Shown in pieces: positions 1-8,284 of a stretch of 64,000 nucleotides of DNA. The position numbers and the translations under genes are program-made. The stretch comes from Caulobacteraceae bacterium (lineage in GTDB: Bacteria; Pseudomonadota; Alphaproteobacteria; Caulobacterales; Caulobacteraceae). The notes beneath the pieces were generated by a model, which saw nothing but the letters and a program-made list of their open reading frames with translations, made no database searches and had not been told where the DNA came from. Location: the NCBI GenBank assembly GCA_030446805.1, contig JAUJMO010000002.1, positions 235,381-299,380 of the forward strand, given 5' to 3'. Position 1 is the stretch's first letter, and the number at the start of each line of letters is the position of its first letter.

Positions 1-2
1 GC

Positions 3-1301
3 GTGGCGCTCAGCGCCTTCTTTCAGCAAGCCACGCTGCGCCAGTTCGACCGCGGCCTGGACGAGACGGTGACCGCCCTGCTGGCGGGCACCAACATCGA
101 TCCCGACGGCGCCCTGCTGCCTGCGGTGCTGGGCGACGCAGGGCATCAGCGCGCCTATTCAGGGCGCTATTATCAGATCGCGGAGGTCGCCCCGGACGGA
201 ACGGCGCCCACGCTTGCGCGGTCGAGGTCGCTCTGGGACGCGGAGCTCGTCCTTCCTCAGCCGGTGATCCGGCAGGCTCAGGCCGACCCAGGCGGCACGC
301 TGTTTTTCGATCTTCGCGGCCCGGCGGAGGAGCGGCTTCGGGCGGCCGCCTTGCTGTCCCGGCTTCCCGGACGGGCGGCGCCCATCCTGTTCGTGGCCGC
401 GGAGGATCGCACGCCTCTCGACGCCGACGCGCTTCGCTTCGCGCTGACCACCGCCATAGCCCTGTTGCTGCTCGGCGGCGGGCTGGTGGTCGCGGTCTTC
501 GTACAGGTCAGATTCGGGCTGCGACCCGTGTTCGACATCCGCCGCGAGATCGCGCGGGTGCGGCGCGGCAAGGCGCAACGTCTCACAGGAAGCTATCCGG
601 AAGAGCTGGCCCCGCTGACCGGCGAGCTGAACGCGCTGCTCGACCACAACCAGGAGGTGGTGGAGCGGCAGCGCACCCACGTCGGCAACCTCGCCCATGC
701 GTTGAAGACGCCCATCTCCGTCATGCTGGCCGAAGCGGGCGCCCATCCAGGGGACTTGGCGGACGTGGTCCATCGCCAGGCCAACGCCATGCGCGACCAT
801 GTCGATCACCACCTTCGCCGAGCCCGAGCGGCCGCGCGGGCCCAGGGGCAGGGAGAGCGCACCGAGGTCGCGCCCGTCCTGGAGGAGCTCGTTCTCGCGC
901 TGGAGCGCATCCATCAGGACAAGGGTGTGGAGATCGACTGGGACGCGCCCGACGGGCTCGCCTTTCTGGGCGAGCGCCAGGACCTGCTGGAGGTGGTCGG
1001 CAATGTTCTGGAGAACGCTTGCAAATGGTGCCGCCGCAGAGTTCGAGCGCGAGCGTCGGTGGTCGACGACCATCCCGAGCGGCTTCGCGTGAGCATCGAG
1101 GATGACGGCCCGGGGCTCCCGCCGGAACGCCGCGCGGAGGTGATGCAGAGAGGCGCTCGCCTCGACGAGTCGGCGCCCGGTTCCGGATTGGGACTGTCGA
1201 TCGTCGATGAGCTTGCGCGCGCCTACGGTGGCGACGTCCGGCTCGACTCAGCCGCTCTGGGTGGATTGAAGGTGGAGATCGTCCTTCCGCGCGCGGAATG
1301 A
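3..1301 (+). CDS. Sensor histidine kinase, 5'-partial
   Basis: Membrane histidine kinase of a two-component system, cut by the window edge; its first transmembrane helix and probably a response-regulator partner lie upstream. Visible parts: periplasmic region (residues 1-145), one transmembrane helix (about 147-168), a HAMP-like linker, an H-box HALKTP with the phospho-acceptor His near residue 232, an N-box NVLENACKW, and G boxes EDDGPGLP and GSGLGLSIV. The HALKTP form of the H-box is typical of PhoQ-like kinases. The in-frame GTG at position 3 is not a credible start, because an N-terminal membrane anchor is expected. The signal sensed cannot be read from the sequence. Confidence 0.88.
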   Translation: MALSAFFQQATLRQFDRGLDETVTALLAGTNIDPDGALLPAVLGDAGHQRAYSGRYYQIAEVAPDGTAPTLARSRSLWDAELVLPQPVIRQAQADPGGTLFFDLRGPAEERLRAAALLSRLPGRAAPILFVAAEDRTPLDADALRFALTTAIALLLLGGGLVVAVFVQVRFGLRPVFDIRREIARVRRGKAQRLTGSYPEELAPLTGELNALLDHNQEVVERQRTHVGNLAHALKTPISVMLAEAGAHPGDLADVVHRQANAMRDHVDHHLRRARAAARAQGQGERTEVAPVLEELVLALERIHQDKGVEIDWDAPDGLAFLGERQDLLEVVGNVLENACKWCRRRVRARASVVDDHPERLRVSIEDDGPGLPPERRAEVMQRGARLDESAPGSGLGLSIVDELARAYGGDVRLDSAALGGLKVEIVLPRAE

Positions 1302-1448
1302 GACTAAACTTCGTTCACGATGTCCGGCTATCTCTCCGGAACTGACGCTTTGCTGTTGGCATCAGCCTCGAACCTGTATAGGGACGCGTCCCAAGCGGAA
1401 GGAGGCCGCAATTGTGCACGCGGGCTCCAGCGAGGATTGAAGACCACC

Positions 1449-1865
1449 ATGGACGACAGGTCGGAAGTGATCGAAATGACGGCGGACATCGTCTCCGCCT
1501 TTGTCAGCAACAACTCAGTGCCGGCGACCGAACTGCCCGCGCTCATCCAGAGCGTGCACCGCGCGCTGTCGGGAGTGACCACCGCTCCGGAAGTGGTCGA
1601 AAGCGCTCCGCGCGAGCCTGCCGTGCCGGTGAAGAAGTCCGTCCACCCGGATTTCATCGTTTGCCTGGAGGACGGCCGCAAGTTCAAGTCGCTCAAGCGG
1701 CACCTGCGGACCCGGTACAACATGAGCCCTGAGGAATACCGCTCCAAGTGGAGCCTACCCAAGGACTATCCGATGGTGGCGCCCAACTACGCCAAGGCGC
1801 GCTCGGATCTGGCCAAGCAGATGGGACTCGGCCAAGGCGGCCGCGCGGCCCGCGCTCCGCGCTAA
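1449..1865 (+). CDS. MucR/Ros-family transcriptional regulator
   Basis: About 138 aa, from the ATG at 1449 ([10 protein letters not shown]); the longer frame from 1320 lacks family-like sequence. The C-terminal half carries the Ros/MucR zinc-finger-type DNA-binding module ([19 protein letters not shown], then [10 protein letters not shown]). In alphaproteobacteria these proteins regulate exopolysaccharide, motility and cell-cycle genes. The second Cys of a C2H2 finger is Asp here (CLED), as in several MucR homologues, and the distal His position of classical Ros reads Arg-Tyr. The gene stands alone, and a strong hairpin follows its stop codon. Confidence 0.88.
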   Translation: MDDRSEVIEMTADIVSAFVSNNSVPATELPALIQSVHRALSGVTTAPEVVESAPREPAVPVKKSVHPDFIVCLEDGRKFKSLKRHLRTRYNMSPEEYRSKWSLPKDYPMVAPNYAKARSDLAKQMGLGQGGRAARAPR

Positions 1866-1886
1866 AGGCGAAACGAGCCGGGAGAT

Positions 1887-1918
1887 CGGAGCGGCGTGCG
1901 GGTTCGCGCGCCGCTCCG
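1887..1918. terminator. Strong hairpin between convergent genes
   Basis: A perfect 10-bp stem (CGGAGCGGCG, 1887-1896, with CGCCGCTCCG, 1909-1918) closes a 12-nt loop. It lies between the MucR-type gene and the convergent TonB receptor. There is no long T tract, so this is a probable bidirectional terminator rather than a textbook intrinsic one. Confidence 0.6.
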
Positions 1919-1940
1919 AGTCTGCCTGCATCATCCGGCG

Positions 1941-3941
1941 TCAGTAGCTCAGCCTGAGACCGGCCCTCAGGACCCGCGGGGCGGAGAACTGCTCCACCCC
2001 ATTTCCCGTCTCGCCCGTTTCCACTTCGGCGTCCAACAGGTTCTCGGCGCCGATGTAGGCTGATGCGCCTCGCCGGACCGCCAGTTCCAGGCGGGCGTCG
2101 ACCTGCAAGGCGGCGCCCAGCCTGCGGCTGTTCAGGTCGTCTTCGAAGCGCGCCGACTCCCAGCGCAGGTCGGCGCGGGCGGTCCAGTTGGGGGCCGGGC
2201 GCCAGGCCCCACCGCCGGTGATGGTCCAGATCGGCGCCTGGGCGGGGCGCTTGCCCGTCAGCTGCGGCGCCAAACTCCCGCCGTCCAGTCGCGCGTCCGT
2301 GGCGGAGAGGGCGGCACGTAGGCTGAAAAGCTCGCCGAATTCCCGTTCGGCCTCGGCCTCAAGCCCGACGGCCTGGACGACGCCGGCGTTGCGCCGCTCC
2401 CGCAACACGCCGCCGGCCGGAACGAAGCCGGCCCGGGGGAAGGTCCCGGGCCCGAAGCCCACCGTCACATTGGCGATCGCCTGCTCCAGCTGGTTGAAGA
2501 ACACTCCGGCGCTCCACCGGAACGTGGCCCCGGATCCCTGCACGCCCGCTTCGACGCCGTACAGCCGCTCGGGCTCCAGTCCCGGATTGGCCTCGGTCAG
2601 GTCGTTGCCGACGCGGAACGGGCGATGCAGCTCGTTCAGCGTCGCGGGGCGGAAGCCCGCATAGGCGGCGGCGCGCCCGAACACGCCGCGCCCCAATGCC
2701 AAGCGCGCGCCCAGCCTGCCTGTTGGAACAAGGCCCTCCCGGTCCTCCGGCCGCGAGTCGAGGAGCACGGCCCCGCTGGTCCGGTCGATCTCCGTCCGGA
2801 GCCCCTCGGTGGCCGACCAGGCGTCCCCACGCACCCCGGCGGTGACCAGCCAAGGTCCGCCCGTCCAGGTCGCCTCGCCATAGGCGCCCACCACCGCTGT
2901 TTGTCCCCCGGCTCGCCGCAGTCGCGTGAAACCGCCGTTCTGAAAGCGGAAGAGCTCACGGACCTCGCCTTCGGTTCTCCGGGCGTCGAAGCCGATCTCC
3001 CATTCGACGTCGTCGCCTTGCCGGCGCAGCGCAGCGTTCAGCCCGTGCGCCGCCGCCGGTGTTTCGAACTGATCGTTGGCCGGGGTCGTCCTGCTGCGGT
3101 CCGAAGCCACCGCGACGGAGGTGTTGGCCAGGTCGCTCTCTCGCACCCAGCCCTGCAGGCGCCAGCCCAACTGCGAGGGGGAAGGCGCGCGCGCCAGGGT
3201 GGCGCTGGCGGAGCCGCCTCGGGCGCGGGACCCAGCCCCCGCCAAGCCCGCCCCGCGCGCCTCACTGTAGGCGTTCATTCGTAAGGAGATCAGCGCCGGG
3301 CCAAGATCGGCGGTGAGCCGCCCGGTCGCTGCGCCTGCCTCCAGGTCGGCCTTCGTGTCCGCCGCCCCGCGCTCCGCGCCTCGCACAGGGACATAGCCGC
3401 GGCTCTTTTCGCCCGCTGCGGCGACAAGGACGTGCGCGGCCCCCGTCCGGAAACTAGCGGCTCCGGCCGCGCGAGCTCCTCCGAGTTCGCCCAGGTGCAG
3501 GTCCGCCGCCCCGCCCTGACTGCGCTCGTCCAGCGCAACCACCCCCGTCAGCGCACCGGCCCCGTACGGCCCGGCTCCGGCCCCGCGAACAACGGCGGCG
3601 GCCTCGATCGTCTCGGGTGGCAGTTGGCTCCAGATCACCCAGCCGCCGAACGGGTCGTTCTGCGGAACGCCATCGAGCGTGACCAGCGCCCGACCCGCGC
3701 CGGAAGGCGCGATTGCGCGCAGGGTCAAACCCTGGGTGGTCGGGTTCGCGGCGAGGCTGGACGTGCGCCGGAACAGCGACACGCCCGGCACCTGCTTGAG
3801 GGCCTCGTCCAGGCGGATCTGGCTCGTGTCTTCCGGCGCTACCCGCACCACTGAGAAGGCCGCCTCGCCCGCGCCGGCGCGCAGTCTGGCTGCGGTCACG
3901 ATGACCTCTTGGACGGGCGGAGGAGGTTGGTCTGAGAACAT
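1941..3941 (-). CDS. TonB-dependent receptor next to copper genes
   Basis: 666-aa outer-membrane receptor: a TonB-box-like start (VQEVIVTAARL), a plug domain over about residues 25-150 (QVPGVSLF, TLDGVPQNDPFGGW), then a beta-barrel ending in an aromatic-terminated strand (RAGLRLSY). It follows copB on the same strand after about 310 bp, so a role in metal (possibly copper) uptake or export is an inference from position. Odd: from the ATG at 3941 there is no signal peptide. The frame is closed 36 bases upstream of this ATG by a TGA, and neither other frame supplies a hydrophobic leader. Either the start region is damaged or the leader was lost by a rearrangement. Barrel substrate specificity cannot be assigned. 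Confidence 0.85.
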   Translation of the reverse strand: MFSDQPPPPVQEVIVTAARLRAGAGEAAFSVVRVAPEDTSQIRLDEALKQVPGVSLFRRTSSLAANPTTQGLTLRAIAPSGAGRALVTLDGVPQNDPFGGWVIWSQLPPETIEAAAVVRGAGAGPYGAGALTGVVALDERSQGGAADLHLGELGGARAAGAASFRTGAAHVLVAAAGEKSRGYVPVRGAERGAADTKADLEAGAATGRLTADLGPALISLRMNAYSEARGAGLAGAGSRARGGSASATLARAPSPSQLGWRLQGWVRESDLANTSVAVASDRSRTTPANDQFETPAAAHGLNAALRRQGDDVEWEIGFDARRTEGEVRELFRFQNGGFTRLRRAGGQTAVVGAYGEATWTGGPWLVTAGVRGDAWSATEGLRTEIDRTSGAVLLDSRPEDREGLVPTGRLGARLALGRGVFGRAAAYAGFRPATLNELHRPFRVGNDLTEANPGLEPERLYGVEAGVQGSGATFRWSAGVFFNQLEQAIANVTVGFGPGTFPRAGFVPAGGVLRERRNAGVVQAVGLEAEAEREFGELFSLRAALSATDARLDGGSLAPQLTGKRPAQAPIWTITGGGAWRPAPNWTARADLRWESARFEDDLNSRRLGAALQVDARLELAVRRGASAYIGAENLLDAEVETGETGNGVEQFSAPRVLRAGLRLSY

Positions 3942-4249
3942 GGCCCTTCGGGTGGCAGGGCGACCCCGAGTTGGTCAACGCCATGCGGCGCCTCGCATCG
4001 AAAAAGAACGGGAGCACGGCTCGGGCGCCACGGAGCCCCGCCGAGCCTTCGGCCCGACCTCTGGCCCGCTCCGCCGCCGTGGGCCATCCGGACGTGAGAT
4101 CATCCACCTCTCAGCCTGAAGGACCCATGTTGCCGAACCGTGGGCGATCGGAACAGGTCCAAGGGTGACGATCTTTGTGGTGGGTAGAAGGCGGGCGGCA
4201 CAAACGCCGGGTGAGCGCGCCGACTTAGCTCAGCTTGAACAACCGCTGG
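3942..4249. other. Non-coding stretch between copB and the TonB receptor
   Basis: About 308 bases with no supportable gene. Short frames here lack family-like sequence, and I see no riboswitch or convincing promoter. It is relevant mainly because the downstream receptor lacks its expected signal peptide. Confidence 0.4.
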
Positions 4250-5023
4250 CTAGAACCACACTCGCACGCCGGCTCGGAACGCGGTTTCCTCGGCGTCCTC
4301 TCCCCGGCGTTGGGCGATGGCGGAGGTCTCGCCGAGGAGCCGCTGGTAGGCGACTTCGGCATAGGGCGCGAACTTGCGGGTGATCTCGTAGCGCACGCGG
4401 AGGGAGGCTTCCGCGGAGGACAATCCGGCGCCCACCCCGCGCTCTTCGACATCGCGGGCGAAGGCCTCCAGCTCGATCTCGGGCTCGATCACCAGGCGCT
4501 GGGTGAGCAGCAGATCGAGGCTCTGCTCGTAGCGAAAGCTGAGATCGCCCTCCTCGCTCAAAAAGGCGGCGGCGTCGGTCTCAAACTGGTAGGGGGCCAG
4601 CCCCTGGATTCCGGCCACGAGATAGGCCGTGCCGTCGGGTTCGAAGTCGTAGCGGATCCCCACCTGGGCGTCGAAAAAGGTGGATACGTTGCGGCTGTAG
4701 AGCAGCTGGACTTCGGCCTCCTCGAGTTCGCCGTCCGCCGCTTCCCCCTCAGACTTCAGCCAGACCTTGTTGCGGTCCCCGCCGCGCCAGCCGTCGACGT
4801 CCCAGGTGAAGACCTCGTGGTCCGCACCGAAGCCCGCATCCACGTCGGCGCGGAGGAAGCTGAAGCTGCGCGTGTGCTCCATCACGGCCTGGTCATGGGC
4901 CGCGTCCGCGCGGGTCGCCGGGCTGGCCGGCGTGGCGGGCGCCTGCACGGGCTGAGCCGCGGCGACCGCCGGGGCCCCGAGCGTCAACCCCAGCCCCAGG
5001 ACGAGGGTCGCGGTCCGGCTCAC
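4250..5023 (-). CDS. copB: Copper resistance protein B (outer membrane)
   Basis: About 257 aa, CopB/PcoB family, an outer-membrane protein of copper tolerance that works with CopA. I chose the GTG at 5023 because it overlaps the copA stop in a GTGA arrangement (translational coupling) and gives a clear signal peptide (VSRTATLVLGLGLTLG, cleavage near AAA-QP). The longer frame to 5164 lies inside copA. Family blocks include EVFTWDVDGWRGGDRNKVWL and a barrel ending in FRAGVRVWF with a terminal Phe. The usual N-terminal Met-rich segment of CopB is nearly absent; the Met/His-rich material is in CopA instead. Confidence 0.92.
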   Translation of the reverse strand: MSRTATLVLGLGLTLGAPAVAAAQPVQAPATPASPATRADAAHDQAVMEHTRSFSFLRADVDAGFGADHEVFTWDVDGWRGGDRNKVWLKSEGEAADGELEEAEVQLLYSRNVSTFFDAQVGIRYDFEPDGTAYLVAGIQGLAPYQFETDAAAFLSEEGDLSFRYEQSLDLLLTQRLVIEPEIELEAFARDVEERGVGAGLSSAEASLRVRYEITRKFAPYAEVAYQRLLGETSAIAQRRGEDAEETAFRAGVRVWF

Positions 5024-7191
5024 GAAGCGCCTCCGTGGCCAGCGTGGGGGTCGGGCCGGGCCGGCGCGGTCCCGGAAGCCGCCGTCCCGTCCAGTCGGGC
5101 CACCACCACCTTTTGCATCATGCCGGACTCCATGTGGTAGAGCAGGTGGCAGTGGAAGGCCCACTCGCCCGCCTGATCGGCGGTGATCAGGACCGAATAG
5201 GTTTTGCCGGGCGCCACGCTCACCACGTTCTTGTCGGGAATGCGCTCGGCCGGTTGGCCGTTGTCCAGCTGCATGAACATCCCATGCAGGTGCATGGGGT
5301 GGGCCATCATGGTCTCATTGACGAAGGTGAGCTTCACCCGTTCGCCGTAGCGCAGTTGGAAAGGCTCGGCTTCGCCGAACTTGGCCCCGTTCAGCGTCCA
5401 GATGTAGCGCTCCATGTTGCCGCTGAGGCGCACGATCAGCTCGCGCTCCGCGGGCCGGAGGTCCTGTTGCGGCGTCTGCGAGCGCAGGTCGGCGTAGCTC
5501 AAGACCTTGGAGCCGTAGGGCGCCCCCGAGGCCCAGCCGAACACCCGGCCGGAGCCGTCGAATTCGCCTTCGGGAGCAAGGGCGAACATGTCCATGCCGC
5601 CGTCTCCTCCCGCCGTGGAGCCGTGGTCCATCCCCGCCATGTCCACCGCCGTGCCCATGCCGTAGTCCACCTGCGGCAAGGCGGTGCGGCCTGCGGCCTG
5701 CTTGCGCACCGGTTGATCCGTTCCGGCGTGAGCGGAGCCGTGGTCCATGGCTGAATGATCCATGGTGGCGTGATCCGTCGCGGTGGGCTGAGTCGTCTGT
5801 GCGGGCGCGGGACCATGGCCCATTGCGGAATGGTCCACCGTGGACGGATCCGTCCCGCTTGCGCCCTCTTGCCCGGCCTGCATGGGCGCGGAGCCATGAC
5901 CCATGGCCGAATGATCCACGGCGGCGTGATCCGTCCCACTCGCCGGGGCCGGACCGTGGCCGGTGGCGGCGTGATCGAAGGGCTGGGCGGCTCCGGACGG
6001 CGCGTGACCCATTGCAGAGTGATCAACAGTCGCCTGAGCCGCAGGCGGGGCGCCGTGGCCCATGGCGGCGTGATCGACGCCGGCCGCCGCGGGCGCGGAG
6101 CCGTGATCCATGCCGGCGTGGCCGCCCATCCGGCTCATGTTGTGGCCCATCTCGGCCATGGTCAGGAGCGCGCGGGGGCGCATCGCCGGCACGGGCGCCG
6201 CCATGCCTTCGCGCGGAGCGAGGGTGGCTCGCGCGTAGCCGGTGCGGTCGATCGACTCGGCGAACAGGGTGAAGGCCTGCTCGGTCTTGGGCTCCACGAT
6301 GACGTCGTAGGTCTCGGAAACGGCGAAGCGGAACTCGTCCACAGGGACCGGCTCGACCGGGCGGCCGTCGGCGGCCACGACCGTCATCTTCAGCCCCGGG
6401 ATGCGTACGTCGAAATAGGTCATGGCCGCGGCGTTGATGAACCGCAGCTTCACCCGCTCGCCCGGCCGGAACAGGAAGGTCTCGTTCTTGGCGGCCGGCT
6501 TGCCGTTGACCAGGAAGTGGTAGTTCGCCACGTCCGCGATGTCGGTGGGGTCCATGCGCATGCGGCCCCAGGCCTTGCGGTCCCGCCAGGCGGCGCGAAG
6601 CCCGAACTTGCGCGCGTCGCGGAAGAAGTCGGGCAGGGTGCGCTTTTCGTAGTTGTAGAAGCCGGGGTCGACCTTGAGGTTTTCGATGATCTCCTCGGGG
6701 TCCTCCTCCGTGAAGTCGGACAGGAGCACAGTGTACTCCCGATCCGCCTGCACGGCTGGCGCGGTCGCGGGCTCGATGATCAGCGGCCCGTAGTGGCCGG
6801 ACTGCTCCTGGGTGGCCGAGTGCGCGTGGTACCAGTAGGTCCCGCTCTGCTGGATCGGGAAGCGGTAGGTATAGGTTTCGCCTGGCTTGATGCCCGGAAA
6901 GCCGTTGAAGCCCGGCACCCCGTCCTGCTCCGGCGGCAGGATCAAGCCGTGCCAATGCACGGAGGTGTTCTCCTTCAGGCGATTGGTCACGCGGACGACG
7001 ACCTGCTCGCCCTCCTTGAAGCGCAGCGCCGGGCCGGGGATGGTCCCATTGACGGTGATCTTCTTCAAAGGCTTGCCGGTGATGTTGACCACCTGCTCGT
7101 CGATCACGAGCAGGTACTCGCCCGCCCAAGCCAGAGCGGGCACGGTGGTCAGAGCCGTCGCGGCGGCCAGCACGAGGCTTAAAGGTCGCAT
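5020..7191 (-). CDS. copA: Multicopper oxidase, copper resistance protein A
   Basis: 723-aa periplasmic multicopper oxidase (PcoA/CopA family) that oxidises and sequesters Cu(I). Cupredoxin copper ligands are visible at both ends: HWHG (residues 79-82), WYHAH (120-124), HPMHLHG, and HCHLLYHMESGMM near the C-terminus. Between domains 2 and 3 is a roughly 150-residue insert rich in DHxxMxH units. The leader (MRPLSLVLAA, cleavage near AWA-GE) is Sec-like: the twin-arginine motif usual for CopA is missing, and a stop codon just upstream rules out an N-terminal extension. It is first in a copA-copB pair with a 4-base overlap. At about 720 aa it is longer than the usual ~600 aa because of the insert. 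Confidence 0.95.
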   Translation of the reverse strand: MRPLSLVLAAATALTTVPALAWAGEYLLVIDEQVVNITGKPLKKITVNGTIPGPALRFKEGEQVVVRVTNRLKENTSVHWHGLILPPEQDGVPGFNGFPGIKPGETYTYRFPIQQSGTYWYHAHSATQEQSGHYGPLIIEPATAPAVQADREYTVLLSDFTEEDPEEIIENLKVDPGFYNYEKRTLPDFFRDARKFGLRAAWRDRKAWGRMRMDPTDIADVANYHFLVNGKPAAKNETFLFRPGERVKLRFINAAAMTYFDVRIPGLKMTVVAADGRPVEPVPVDEFRFAVSETYDVIVEPKTEQAFTLFAESIDRTGYARATLAPREGMAAPVPAMRPRALLTMAEMGHNMSRMGGHAGMDHGSAPAAAGVDHAAMGHGAPPAAQATVDHSAMGHAPSGAAQPFDHAATGHGPAPASGTDHAAVDHSAMGHGSAPMQAGQEGASGTDPSTVDHSAMGHGPAPAQTTQPTATDHATMDHSAMDHGSAHAGTDQPVRKQAAGRTALPQVDYGMGTAVDMAGMDHGSTAGGDGGMDMFALAPEGEFDGSGRVFGWASGAPYGSKVLSYADLRSQTPQQDLRPAERELIVRLSGNMERYIWTLNGAKFGEAEPFQLRYGERVKLTFVNETMMAHPMHLHGMFMQLDNGQPAERIPDKNVVSVAPGKTYSVLITADQAGEWAFHCHLLYHMESGMMQKVVVARLDGTAASGTAPARPDPHAGHGGAS
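5720..6165 (-). repeat. Met/His-rich repeat segment inside copA
   Basis: About eight imperfect copies of a DHxxMGHG-type unit (for example VDHSAMGHG, VDHAAMGHG, MDHSAMDHG), separated by Ala/Pro/Gly/Thr spacers. His and Met clusters of this kind bind Cu(I)/Cu(II). Their codons vary between copies, which suggests selection on the protein rather than a recent DNA duplication. Confidence 0.85.
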
Positions 7192-7356
7192 AAGGTGTCC
7201 TGTCGTCTAGGCGGACGGGAGATGGGGTTTCCGACCGCGGGAGGGTAAGAGCAGGGTTCGGAAGGGACGACGCGCCGCAGCCATTTTCCTCATAAGGGTT
7301 CCGCTTCAGCCTATAAGAGGTCTGATGTGGGTTTAGACGAAGAAGCGGAGGCTTTC

Positions 7357-7851
7357 ATGCACCTTCGGGCAATCTCGGCGGCGTTGGTCCTGGCCTGCGC
7401 CTGGGCTCCGGCCGCGGCTCACGAGCCGGCGAAGCCCGCCGCTCCGTCGCCAGCCGCTTTGACGGGCGAAGCGGCGCAGGCGGCGCGCGTGGTCGACGGC
7501 TTTCACCAGGCCTTGGGCCGCGGCGACACGGCCGCCGCCTTGTCGGCTCTCGCCGAAGACGCCCTGATCTTCGAGTCCGGCGGCGTGGAGCGGGGCAGGG
7601 CCGAGTACGCCTCGCATCATCTGGCGGCCGACGCCGCCTTCGCCCAGGCCGTTCCGAGTACTCGGGTGAGACGGACTGGGCGGGTCGAGGGTGACCTGGC
7701 CTGGATCGCGAGCGAAGGACGCACGGCCGGGACGTGGAAGGGCAGGGCCTTGAACCGCGTCACCACGGAAACCGTGCTGCTGCGTCGTCGCGGCGCCGGT
7801 TGGGTCATCGTTCATATCCACTGGTCTAGTGGAGCCTCTCCGGAGGGATGA
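7357..7851 (+). CDS. Periplasmic SnoaL-like (NTF2-fold) protein
   Basis: About 164 aa. The ATG at 7357 (MHLRAISAAL) is preferred over 7327 because it follows a purine-rich RBS-like sequence and starts a signal peptide (cleavage near AAA-HE). The mature part has a DUF4440/SnoaL-like pattern: FHQALGRGDTAAALSALAEDA at the front and a conserved WVIVHIHWSS end. Such proteins are often found beside copper genes; a ligand or reaction cannot be assigned. It is transcribed away from copA and lies just upstream of copC-copD, so it may share their control. Confidence 0.7.
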   Translation: MHLRAISAALVLACAWAPAAAHEPAKPAAPSPAALTGEAAQAARVVDGFHQALGRGDTAAALSALAEDALIFESGGVERGRAEYASHHLAADAAFAQAVPSTRVRRTGRVEGDLAWIASEGRTAGTWKGRALNRVTTETVLLRRRGAGWVIVHIHWSSGASPEG

Positions 7852-7918
7852 GCCCCGCGGCCGCCCTTCCTTTTCCAGCCGCCGTAGATGGACCGCGTCG
7901 CGGTCAGGAGTCGACCTC

Positions 7919-8284
7919 ATGAAAGCTCTCGTCTTCGCCGCCGCGCTTGGCGCCGCCGCTGCGACCGGCGTGGCCGCCGAAGCGCACGCCGTTCTGCGAT
8001 CGGGCGATCCTGCGCCGGCCGCCGTGGTCAAGACCGCGCCCAAGACGCTGCGCCTGCAGTTCAACGAAGCCGTCATCCCCAAGTTCACCCGCCTGACGGT
8101 CGCAGGCCCGGACGGACGTCCGCTGCACGCCGGTCCCGTGTCCGTCGACCGGAAGAACAAGACGGTCGTGACCGCGCCCCTGCATGGGGCCGGAGCGCCC
8201 GGCGTCTACAAGGTTCAATGGACCGCCGCCACGGGCGACATGCACAAGATGACGGGCGCCTACACCTTCACCGTTCGTCCGTGA
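7919..8284 (+). CDS. copC: Copper resistance protein CopC
   Basis: 121-aa periplasmic copper-binding protein with a CopC/YobA fold. The ATG at 7919 has an AGGAG-type RBS and begins a signal peptide that leaves a His near the mature N-terminus (HAVLRSGDPAP), the usual Cu(II) ligand. The C-terminal block DMHKMTGAYTFTV carries another His/Met set. Its stop overlaps the GTG of copD (GTGA), so the two are translationally coupled. CopC is thought to hand copper to CopD. Confidence 0.93.
   Translation: MKALVFAAALGAAAATGVAAEAHAVLRSGDPAPAAVVKTAPKTLRLQFNEAVIPKFTRLTVAGPDGRPLHAGPVSVDRKNKTVVTAPLHGAGAPGVYKVQWTAATGDMHKMTGAYTFTVRP

Noticed and set aside
159..1073. 304-codon minus frame within the sensor kinase
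   Set aside because: Shadow of the kinase frame; no homologous motifs.
5755..7182. 475-codon plus frame opposite copA
   Set aside because: Antisense of the DHxxM repeats and cupredoxin domains; low complexity and no RBS.
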